From contig AJWJ01000385.1 of the NCBI GenBank assembly GCA_000277445.1, positions 1 through 22,971 of the forward strand: DNA of 22,971 nt. Reading direction: 5' to 3'. Shown here piece by piece: positions 10,051 through 18,396 of the stretch (positions are counted from its first letter, which is position 1; every line of letters starts with the position of its first letter). Source of the stretch: Polysphondylium violaceum (Eukaryota > Evosea > Eumycetozoa > Dictyosteliales > Dictyosteliaceae). The notes under the pieces were generated by a model that did not search any database, was not told the DNA's origin, and saw only the letters and a program-made list of their open reading frames with translations. Position numbers and translations under genes: made by a program.

Positions 10051-10895
10051 TTTGTTTGCTTTAGGGAAAATGTATACAAAAAAAAAAAATTAAAAATGGT
10101 GGGTGATAAAAAAAAAATTCAAAAAACAGAGAGGGGTGGTGATAGCACAAAGGAGTTACCAAAATTTTTAAAAATGACTGTTGGGTGTGTTGTGTGTGTG
10201 ACGGGTATTGTTGATGGGGAGGGGTTGATTTGAATATTTTATGAGATCTATATTCGATTCAACACTCTAATATGGTAATTACTCTATGATGTGTATGGGT
10301 GTGAGTATGAACAATGGAAATAGAATGTGTCACACTTTATAGGTACTACTACGACTATTACTATTGTGTGTGTGTATTTTCTATATGTAATAGATATATA
10401 ATATACAAAGTGTTTTTATAAAATACAAGAAAATATAATACAGAAATAAGATATGTGGGTTTAAAGCGTGACTTTTGAAAAAAGTTTGTGTATTGAAAAA
10501 AAATTATTATTAGGCCCACCAAATCTGAATCGAAAAAAAAAAAAAAAGTTGAAAAAATCACCAATTGATTGAGTTTAGGCCGGTTTTTTTTTTTTTAAAA
10601 AAATAATAAAAATTTTTCAATTTTCTCGTAGATTTTTATTTATAATGAGCCATCTTAAAAGATTTGGAGGCGTTGAAATAAAAATGGTATGAAATGACAC
10701 TCATCACTATCTGAATTTAGACCCTTACCAACCAAACAAATATCTATATTTAATTGAATGTATCATTTATTTGTTTCTTAAATCATAGTGGTATCACATG
10801 ATCCAAAACAATATTGGAAAGTTTATTTTTTTTTTTTTTTTTTTTTTTTTTTTGGATCAAAAAAAGCGGGTCCTTGTTGGTTTTAATCAGAATAA
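10051..10895. promoter_or_regulatory. Divergent intergenic region between the kinase and methyltransferase genes
   Basis: These 845 bp carry the promoters of two divergent genes. On the kinase side there is a GT-rich patch (about 10180-10225) and a TG repeat near 10366-10376. In the middle are A- and T-runs (10535-10549, 10585-10600). On the methyltransferase side a T28 run is bracketed by a 10-bp inverted repeat (listed separately). Open frames here are low-complexity and unsupported. No RNA gene was recognised. Confidence 0.6.
10799..10859. repeat. 10-bp inverted repeat flanking a T28 run
   Basis: TGATCCAAAA (10799-10808) and its exact reverse complement TTTTGGATCA (10850-10859) bracket 41 bp that include T28 at 10826-10853. 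The element ends 36 bp before the ATG of the methyltransferase gene. Confidence 0.85.
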
Positions 10896-12350
10896 ATGAT
10901 ACTACAAAAATCTTTACAAATTAAAAAGAACAATGTTTTTAAAACCCTAAGTAGATATTATTCAATATCGTCATCCTCATCCTCATCCTCATCAGCCTCA
11001 AATAAACTTTCAAATGATTTACAACATCCAATCCTCGACAAATTAAAGTCTAAAGAGACTATCAAGATAGATGACAAACAAAGAAACAAAAAGAATAGTA
11101 ATGAAAATCATTTATTTAAAGCCAAAACTCAATTGATGAGAGATTTTATTCAAGACGCACTGTATAATCCAAAGAGTGGATATTTTACAACAAAAGAGGT
11201 CATCATTCCTGAAAATGTGCAAGTGAAACCACTCAATTCTTTGGCAAACTTTAAAGAGTACAACAACTATCTACACGATCTCTATGGTCAGCTTGAACAT
11301 GCTTGGCTGACACCGGTAGAGTTGTTTAAGCCCTATTATTCCAGAGCCATCTCGAGATACATTGTCGAGAAATATAGTCAACAACAACACCCAGACACAC
11401 CACTAAAGATCTATGAGATTGGTGCAGGGTCGGGAACCAACGCAGTGTCGATTTTAGATTTCATCAAAGACAATCACCCACAGATTTACGAGAATATGGA
11501 GTACACTATTATAGAGATCAGTAAGCTTTTGGCTGAAAAGCAGGTGCAGAGAATCAAAAACAAACATCCCAACGTCAAGATCAACATCAACAACACCAGC
11601 GTATTCAATTGGACCAAAACAATGGAGGAGCAAGAATGCTTTGTGGTGTTGACTGAGGTCATCGATAATCTTCCCCACGACAAAATAACACACTCTTTCA
11701 ACGGATCATTTGAGACGGTCATTCACTCAACTCTGGAAAACTCGTTGAGTAAAAATCAAAAGCACTTGATTCGCGAGGAATTGAGCAAAATCAATGACCC
11801 CGTGATTATCGAGTACCTCGAGGCGGAAAAGATCTGGTCTGGCAAGAGTGATCAAGACAAATCAAAGCTTAAGCAAAAACTCGATAATCTGTTGTCCATG
11901 TTTAAAGAAGATGAGTCTGTATGGGTGCCCACCGTATGCTTTAAGCTTTTTCAAATTCTTGCCAAATTCTTTCCTCGTCACCATCTAGTGTTGGCTGACT
12001 TTGACTATATTCCCTCGATTGTCAAGGGCAAGAATTCGCCCACCGTCCAGCACAAACAAAGGGTCAAAGACCAGACACAGGTGAAGTACGAATCTATAGA
12101 CTTGGACGACGTCACACTAGAGGTTGGATCATGTGATATATTCTTTCCCTACGAATGGGATCAATTGTACAAGATGTATTGCTACACAAACAAAGACAGA
12201 ATAGGCTTTGATTTGGCCAATGTCAAAACATTTAAACACAAAGATTTTATTAAACAATATGGTCAACAAGATTTACATCTCACCGAAACAAAATCCAAAT
12301 ACAATCCAATTCTCGAGGATTACAAAAACATGTCCTTTTTAATATCCTAA
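10896..12350 (+). CDS. Mitochondrial DUF185 / Methyltransf_28 SAM-dependent methyltransferase
   Basis: This is a single-exon gene of 484 residues ending in TAA. The N-terminus (MILQKSLQIKKNNVFKTLSR, then YYSISSSSSS) is basic, hydroxylated and free of acids, so it fits a mitochondrial presequence. The domain begins with LMRDFIQDALYNPKSGYFTT, matching the MidA/NDUFAF7 N-terminal pattern. The SAM-binding motif I is EIGAGSGTNAVSILDF (E174 to G180), and EVIDNLPHDKI occupies the later acidic loop. The middle (KPYYSRAISRYIVEKY, DIFFPYEWDQLYKMY) fits the plant/fungal DUF185 branch better than NDUFAF7 itself, which methylates NDUFS2 during complex I assembly. The substrate of this branch is unknown to me. 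The coding region is clearly more GC-rich than its flanks from about 11270 to 12240. It converges on the Gln/Asn-rich gene. Confidence 0.85.
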   Translation: MILQKSLQIKKNNVFKTLSRYYSISSSSSSSSSASNKLSNDLQHPILDKLKSKETIKIDDKQRNKKNSNENHLFKAKTQLMRDFIQDALYNPKSGYFTTKEVIIPENVQVKPLNSLANFKEYNNYLHDLYGQLEHAWLTPVELFKPYYSRAISRYIVEKYSQQQHPDTPLKIYEIGAGSGTNAVSILDFIKDNHPQIYENMEYTIIEISKLLAEKQVQRIKNKHPNVKININNTSVFNWTKTMEEQECFVVLTEVIDNLPHDKITHSFNGSFETVIHSTLENSLSKNQKHLIREELSKINDPVIIEYLEAEKIWSGKSDQDKSKLKQKLDNLLSMFKEDESVWVPTVCFKLFQILAKFFPRHHLVLADFDYIPSIVKGKNSPTVQHKQRVKDQTQVKYESIDLDDVTLEVGSCDIFFPYEWDQLYKMYCYTNKDRIGFDLANVKTFKHKDFIKQYGQQDLHLTETKSKYNPILEDYKNMSFLIS

Positions 12351-12471
12351 GTCAAATTGAAATAAATAAGGAGTACTTAGAGTTTTAAAGGGTAGTTAAG
12401 AATATATGTATATGAGTATTCATTATCTGTGTATTTTATTATTATTGTTCTTTTATCTGTTTATTAATAAA
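12351..12471. terminator. Convergent 3' region with polyadenylation-type signals on both strands
   Basis: This 121-bp gap lies between two convergent stops. AATAAA occurs at about 12361-12366, ten bases after the plus-strand stop, and TTTATT-type complements near 12458-12464 give AATAAA for the minus-strand gene. These would serve as poly(A) signals for both transcripts. Confidence 0.5.
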
Positions 12472-14179
12472 TTAATTCCGACCGTTATTATATTGTTGTT
12501 GATTGGGATTGGGTGGGGGTTGATTTTGAGGAGAGGGTGGATGTGATGATCTATTGGATGAAAAACTATTATACATGTGAGGTGGTGGAGAGGATACTGC
12601 CGAGTACATTTGATTGGGTGGAAAGTTGTTATTGTAATGTGACGAGGATGGTGATGAGGATAAGGGCGGAGGGGGTCCTGCTGAATACATTTTTTGATTT
12701 GGTGGTGGTTGATTTAAAAAGTAGCCTTGCGAAGGAGGAGGCGGTTGTGAATTGTTATAATATGCATTTAATGGTGGTTGTTGTGATGGTAGTGGGGGTT
12801 GTTGTTGGGGATTTGGTGATCGGTTATTATTTTGCATAGGAGATAAACCCATGTAAAATGATGATGGTGGAGGACCATTGCCACCACCACTACCCGGATG
12901 AATACCATAGTTGGGGTTTGATATATAGACATATCCATTTCCACCAGCTGTTGGGGGACCGCTGTTACCAACATTTGATGAATTTGGACGATTATTATTA
13001 TTATTGTTGTTATTACTTGGTATATGGTTTGATGATAAAATTACATTACTATTTATAGGTGATTGGGATGAATTTGGCGTAGATAGAGGTGATATAGGTC
13101 CACCATTATTATTGTTGTTGTTATTATTACTATTATTATTTGGTGGGGAAAAGTTTTGTCTAATCTGTGGTTGCTGTTGTTGTTGATGTTGATTATTATT
13201 ATTATTTGATCTTTGTAGTTTTTGTTGTTGTAATTGCTTTCTCACTTGGGGAGGTTTAAAATTATCATAAACTTCATATAAATCATCTTCAGGTGTCATT
13301 GACTCTAGGAATATCATTAAACCATTACTAATATTTGATTGTTGTTGTAATTCCAGCCCAATGTATTCCTCATCTATTGAATCATCTGAGTGTGGCTCTG
13401 ATTGAGGTGTTGTAGCACCATTATTATTACTATTATTATTATTATTAATATTGATGTTACTATTACTATTATTAATGTTATTACTTTTAAAGTTATTATT
13501 TTGGTTGCTATTTAGATTATTACCAAAATTATTATTGTTATTATTAATGGTATTGTTATTATTAAATACTCTTCTACCCAAATATTCAGAATCTTGATCG
13601 TTTTCACACGAAGATAATGATAGAGGTGATGCAGATGTATGATTTATATTATTTAGTTGTTGTTGAATTGGATTAGGTGATTGTGCTAATAATGATGACG
13701 ATGATGAATTGGTACTTGAATGATTCATCTCATTGTTATTATCATCTATATATCTTTTTTTACTATCATCTTTTTGTTGTGTTGTTTTAGTATTATTCTG
13801 TTGCTGTTGTTGCTGTTGAATTATACCACTAACAAACTCATTTAAATTTGAATTTGAATTCATAATTGATTTAATATCTAATTTTTTAGTATTATTATTA
13901 TTATCTTCATTTCTATTTCGTTCGCTATTATTATTGTTATTATTTATATCTTGTTCCCTTTCTATATCTTTGTTTCTTGATTCTGTGGTAATAGATGTAT
14001 TAGATAATGTAGTACTTCATACTTTTCAACTAATATACATACCAAAATGATTTGGTGACGATGATTGTCTAGAATTTGGTTGACTACTACTTTGTAAGTG
14101 ATGTGAAAAAGAGTTGCTTGATGAAGAGGTATTTGAAATATTTTGTACATGATGAGGCGTATTTGAATGTTGTTGTTGC

Positions 14180-14213
<34 letters not shown>

Positions 14214-14385
14214 GAATAACAGAACTAGATGAAGGAGGAGGTGATGGTACAGGGGTTGAAGAAGAATGTGGATTGGGTGGAGGGTGTAGATTGTTGATCA
14301 ACTGATTCAAAGATGGTAAAGGTGCTAAAAGTATTTTGGGATTATATTGGTTTCCTCCACCATTTCCAATCACGGAGTCCATCAT
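12472..14385 (-). CDS. Gln/Asn/Pro-rich low-complexity protein of unknown function (two exons)
   Basis: Exon 1 is 14385-14043 and exon 2 is 13982-12472. The 60-bp intron (14042-13983) runs from GTATGT to ACCACAG, phase 1, and makes a Glu codon from G|AA. The open frame extends 5' beyond the first ATG at 14385 only through a TTG codon, so that ATG is taken as the start; 617 residues result. Residues 58-72 are a Q15 run, and Asn, Ser and Gln runs fill most of the middle. Two islands look structured or motif-like: residues 1 to about 30 (GNQYNPKILLAPLPSLNQLI) and a stretch read from about 13390-13240 (EYIGLELQQQ, FLESMTPEDDLYEVYDNFKPPQV). The last 150 residues are Pro/Tyr/Ser/Gln-rich, like prion-type or condensate-forming regions. 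No known domain was recognised. A regulatory or RNA-binding role is possible but unsupported. Confidence 0.75.
14170..14214 (-). repeat. CAA/CAG tract coding for Q15
   Basis: Fifteen glutamine codons in a row on the minus strand, all CAA except one CAG, lie in exon 1 of the Gln/Asn-rich gene. Confidence 0.95.
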
Positions 14386-15466
14386 ATGGCAATACAACCA
14401 ACTCCGAGTGTACCGAGATAACTTATACTTTATCTATTATTGGTATTATCTATCTTTCTATCTATCTATTTGGGTTGTGAATACAAAAGGGAGAGGAGAG
14501 AGACCTTTATCTCTGTGTTACCTTTTGCTTTGATTGTGCACCTGCAAGTTTATGTGGTTGTGTCTGTATTGTTGTTGCTGTTGTTGTGGTTGTGGTGTGT
14601 GGGTGTCTTATACCTAAATGGAGAAAACGATCAAAAAAACAAGAGACATTTGGTGAAATTTTCAAAAAAATAAAAAATAAAAAATAAAAAATAAAATAAA
14701 TAAAGTTTGACTAAAAATAAATAAATGTGGTATTGGATAGATGCAGGGAAAACTTTATCTGTGTTGTGTGAGTGTGTGTTGACAAGTAAAAATGTCAACT
14801 AAATAAGAATAAAAATAACAACAACAAAAGAATTCTCCAACCAAATGATAATTTTAATATTTATTATTCTTTATTGTTATTTAATTATGAATATTTTTGA
14901 TGAAGAAGATGGTAACGAGGGTGAATATGTCGGTGTGGTGTGTATGTGTTTACTTTATTTATAGTGGGTGTGAAAATGTCACTATGTATTTAAAATGGGT
15001 TGTGGGTAGTGTCGAGAATGTTGTTTTTTTTTTATTTTGTTTTTTTTTAAATCATTTGATTGGAGGTTTATTGTTGAACCCAAACACTTAAATTCACCCC
15101 CACACCCCTTAAATTGTAAATTGTATGCTAGCTTATATAAGTTTGCAAAGATCGTTGTTATACAATAGATTGAAGCAATAGATCGAATTTAGTTTAATAT
15201 CTAATGTCATATCAGATGAGTTTAGACTATTATTATAAAATCAAAACTCTTTGTGCGATTACTGATAATATTAATATCAAACACAACATGTTTTGTGTGC
15301 AAAATGAAATTTTTTATTTTTTTAAAATTTTTCACGAAAAAACGAACGAGCAATCCTCGGCACAACGATATATAGTAATTTAATACACACGCATCTATAT
15401 ATATAGTATATAGTACAACACCACACCACAACCACCACACCCAACACCAGATATATATACACAATA
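14386..15466. promoter_or_regulatory. Divergent intergenic region between the Gln/Asn-rich gene and RRP36
   Basis: These 1081 bp hold two divergent promoters and no supported gene. A (CTAT)n stretch lies at about 14447-14470. GT-rich patches lie at 14560-14605, 14755-14780, 14915-14950 and 14964-14973. AAATA-type repeats lie at 14668-14702, and T-runs at 15025-15048. CTTATATAAG at 15132-15141 is a palindromic TATA-like sequence. The last 120 bp before RRP36 contain CCTCGGCACAACG (15355-15367) and a CA-rich stretch just before the ATG. No tRNA or snoRNA pattern was found. Confidence 0.55.
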
Positions 15467-16547
15467 ATGTACAGATCTAAATCAAATTATAAGAAACAGG
15501 AAGAATACTCTGACGATAGTCAAGAGTTTGATGATGATGAAGATGAGGAGTTTGATGATGGAGAAGAGGAGGACGAGAACGAGTATGATGATAGCGAAGA
15601 AGATGAAGACCAAGATGACAGTGATGACGAAGAAGAGGAAATTAAAAAACAATTGTCAAATGTGAGTTTTTCTACACTTGTCAAACTAAAGAAAAAGGAA
15701 GCACTCAAACCTAAGGCTGCAAGTATGGTAAATGGTGGAATTACACCACAACAAAAGAGATCATCTGCAAATCAATTTAAAGATAGAAGTAGTGGCGGTG
15801 CTGGTGAGACTAAAAATAGAATACAAGAGTATCAAATTAAAAGAGAAAATAAAGATGCACCTGTAGAGATGACTGCTATGAAGCCAGTGTCTAGATATAG
15901 ACAAGTCATTTCAGGAACAAAGAAAACAGTTAGAGATCCAAGATTCAATAATCTTTCTGGTAATTTTGATGAAGAAACCTTTAGAAAACGTTATCATTTC
16001 CTCGATGATGTCGTTAAAAAAGATATAGAGAAACTCAATACCATTTATAAAGGTTTAGATGATTCCTTTGATCCAAAGGAAAAAGAAAAGCTCGCTAGAA
16101 TCATTCAATCAAAGGTAAATAGTAGCAACCAAGTCATTACTCTCTCTTGATAATAATCATAATAGGTACTAATATTGTCTATTTAATAATATAGAAATCA
16201 CAATTACAATCACAACAAATTAAAGATAAAAAGAGAGATTTAAAGAACAGATTATTGGAAAAGGAAATAGAATCTGTAAAGAAAGGAAAAGCCCCTTATC
16301 ATATTTCAAACAGTATTTATTATTTATATTATTACTATTATTCTGAATATTACTATTATTTTACTTTACTAATATATGTATGTTTTCTATCTATAAAGAA
16401 ACATTCAAAGAGGTGGAATTACAAGAAAAGTTCAAACAACTCAAAGAAACCAACAGATTGGGCAAATTTATGGAAGGCAGAAGAGAAAAATTCTCTCACA
16501 AAGAAAAAGTTTTCCTTCCAAAGAGAAGATCACACCAAGACGATTAA
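15467..16547 (+). CDS. rrp36: RRP36, rRNA processing protein (three exons)
   Basis: Exons are 15467-16114, 16195-16312 and 16399-16547. Intron 1 (80 bp, GTAAAT to AATATAG, phase 0) and intron 2 (86 bp, GTATTT to ATAAAG, phase 1) each carry TACTAAT 22-26 bases before the acceptor. The joined protein has 304 residues. An acidic N-terminus (about 15-62, runs of Asp/Glu) is followed by the DUF947/RRP36 core: KKTVRDPRFNNLSGNFDEET, then YHFLDDVVKKDIEKLNTIYK. The C-terminus reads NRLLEKEIESVKKGKAPYHI, TFKEVELQEKFKQLKETNRL and GKFMEGRREKFSHKEKVFLP, then KRRSHQDD, matching the family's basic tail. RRP36 is a nucleolar factor of the 90S/SSU processome needed for early cleavages that release 18S rRNA. 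Without splicing, exon 1 would end in a short unrelated tail, so the intron call is secure. It converges on the mitochondrial protein gene. Confidence 0.93.
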
Positions 16548-16804
16548 GAAGAATAATAATAATAGGAATAAAGACAGTTCAACTATTATTATTTTATTTA
16601 TTATAATCATTATTTATCCAGATAAAGATATTTCTTTTTTTTTTTCTTTAGTATGGTTGTAGTTTAAACAAACAAATACTCTAGAAATTTTATCTAAACC
16701 GTTGTGAACACGACCAAATCAATCAACGCCACCAACACTACTAAATCAATAGACAACAACACCAGCACCAAACCAATCAACACCAGATTCAAAAGAATAA
16801 TATT

Positions 16805-16903
<99 letters not shown>
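16548..16903. other. Convergent 3' intergenic region with A/T-rich and CA-rich sequence
   Basis: These 356 bp separate the RRP36 stop from the stop of the next gene on the minus strand. They contain (AAT)n fragments, a T-run at about 16636-16646, and an ACC/AAC-rich stretch at 16710-16790 that reads as short Thr/Asn-rich frames without support. The right 97 bp are the (TAA)n array listed separately. Confidence 0.6.
16807..16903 (+). repeat. (TAA)32 microsatellite
   Basis: About 32 perfect TAA units (97 bp) stop one base before the stop codon of the minus-strand gene. The length of the perfect run suggests it is polymorphic between strains. Confidence 0.95.
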
Positions 16904-18087
16904 TTATTTTTGATTCTTGTAAAATTGTTCTCTTTCTTGTCTAGCTTTCTTTTGATGATCCATTTCTTCTTTGAGTATGTTGAGGGCACGATTGTCTTTT
17001 GTGAGTAAACGGATGGCTTGATTGAGTTGATCGATGATCAATTCTCTGTTTTCAAACTCGAGTTTTTTAACGACATTGTTTGTAATGTTGGCGTTTTTAT
17101 CTGCGTTTTGGATGACCATGTTTTCCAAACTGTCTAATGAGGATCTCCATAGACGAGCGACATTTTTAACAACGTCTTCTTTGCCATTGGCAAAATACTG
17201 GCCGATGAGGACTAAGGGCAACGAAACGGTGCTTTTTGTTTGCTGGTATGCCCATTTCTTGAGATTGTCAACGTGTTCTTCAATCTGCTCGGCAGTTTCG
17301 CCGGGCTTGGTGTATGATTGCACGATGGATTGTTGTATTTTTCTAGCTTGTTCATTGTCTGTCATGCAGACGGCAAGAGTGAGGAGCATGGTGGCATCGA
17401 GATCGCCCAATGAACTCTTCCAGGGTGTTTTGATCTCCTCGTTGGTCGAGAGTGCGGTATACCATTGTTGCACTTGTTCTGGATGATCAGTAAATATCTG
17501 TGCCATGAAACCTACCAAGGGCAAGTAATAAAACGATTGAATGGTTGATATTCTAGCAATAGACTTCATATCAGATTCTGCTCTAACATTGTTTAATTGT
17601 TGTCTAACAAATGTCTTTGATTCATCGCCCAATAACATAATCATAGCCTTTAAGAACTGCTCTGGGTTTGGGTGTAAATAGTAGGTTTGATACCAATGTA
17701 ATGCATCCTCAAATGTTTCAATGGGTCCTACTGTTGTTTTGGGTATATTTGAATATGGATTCTCTTCTTCTTTTTTCCATCCAAACAATCCTCCCAATGA
17801 TAAACTAAATAATATCACTCTTTCGTTTATATTTTTATTGCTATTGTTATTACTATTGCTATTTCTGTTTTGATTGCTATTGCTATTACTATAGCTATCT
17901 CCTCTAGTATAAGATGTATTATTTAAAGTTATTAAAGTAGATTTACTATTAAATGATTTAAAACTATTATATTTTAAACCTAGCAATGATATTAATAAAT
18001 GCTAATGGTCTAGTATCATATGATTGGTGTGTATGTACCATTGTTTAGATGTCTAATATTTAAAATTGATTTTAATGATCTATTCAT
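16904..18087 (-). CDS. Unrecognised, probably mitochondrial protein with a tiny first exon
   Basis: The long frame on this strand has no ATG before an in-frame stop, so a spliced start was sought. Exon 1 is 18087-18039 (MNRSLKSILNIRHLNN plus one base) and exon 2 is 17979-16904. The 59-bp intron (18038-17980, GTACAT to TTGCTAG, phase 1) makes a Gly codon from G|GT, giving 374 residues. The N-terminus is basic, hydroxyl-rich and without acids over about 45 residues, a good mitochondrial targeting profile. An Asn/Ser insert follows, then a weakly hydrophobic stretch (VILFSLSLGGLFGW) and a mostly helical body of about 280 residues (ETFEDALHWYQTYYLHPNPE, MKSIARISTIQSFYYLPLVG). The end is a charged coiled-coil-like tail (EEMDHQKKARQEREQFYKNQ). 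No known domain was recognised; the helical repeats could be TPR- or HEAT-like. It shares a 309-bp promoter region with RMI1. Confidence 0.72.
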
Positions 18088-18396
18088 CGCCTTCAAGTCT
18101 AATCTGCAATATGACTCGTTTTTTTTACTTTTCAAAAATGAATGTTTTTTTAAAAAAAAAATTTGATAAGTTTATATTCTTTTGTCTTCACTTACCTGGA
18201 TAATATTCTTGTTTCAATTACTCCATATTGTGATCACAATATTTTAAAGATATTAATTGTATCTGTGTGAAATAATTTTTCACCCTAAAAAATCCTATTT
18301 ATTCCAAGAAATATCTTAAATTAATTTACTTTCTTTTTTTTTCTTTTTTAGAATTTTTTTTTTATTTTTTTTCATTTGGATATCAAAAATTATGTG
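18088..18396. promoter_or_regulatory. Divergent promoter region between the mitochondrial protein gene and RMI1
   Basis: These 309 bp lie between two divergent start codons. They hold an 18-bp perfect palindrome at 18225-18242 (separate entry), a T8 run and an A9 run at 18120-18163, and a T/C-rich stretch ending in TTTTTTAG at 18351 that could be a leader-intron acceptor for RMI1. No gene lies inside. Confidence 0.6.
18225..18242. promoter_or_regulatory. 18-bp perfect palindrome, candidate dimeric factor site
   Basis: ATATTGTGATCACAATAT equals its own reverse complement. It lies 138 bp from the start codon of the minus-strand gene and 155 bp from the start of RMI1, near the middle of their shared promoter. 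Function as a binding site is inferred from symmetry and position only. Confidence 0.45.

Noticed and set aside
9848-10233. Plus-strand frames rich in Gly, Cys, Trp and Leu over the kinase 5' end
   Set aside because: They are antisense to Gln/Pro/Thr homopolymer codons and show no other support.
10361-10564. Minus-strand frame of 67 codons (MVIFSTFFFFFDSDL)
   Set aside because: Driven by A-runs in intergenic DNA; low complexity, with no start context or neighbour support.
10660-10720. Possible box C/D snoRNA (GTGATGA on the minus strand)
   Set aside because: No matching CTGA D box at a suitable distance and no terminal stem were found.
14897-15091. Plus-strand frame of 64 codons before RRP36
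   Set aside because: GT-rich and T-run noise in the divergent promoter region, with no recognisable protein features.
16704-16913. Frame ending in a poly-isoleucine run
   Set aside because: Produced by the (TAA)n microsatellite read as ATA/ATT codons.
18352-18396. RMI1 start upstream at a TTG codon, or an extra upstream coding exon after TTTTTTAG
   Set aside because: The in-frame upstream stretch encodes mostly Phe from T-runs and has no ATG. The ATG at 18397 is sufficient; a non-coding leader intron remains possible.
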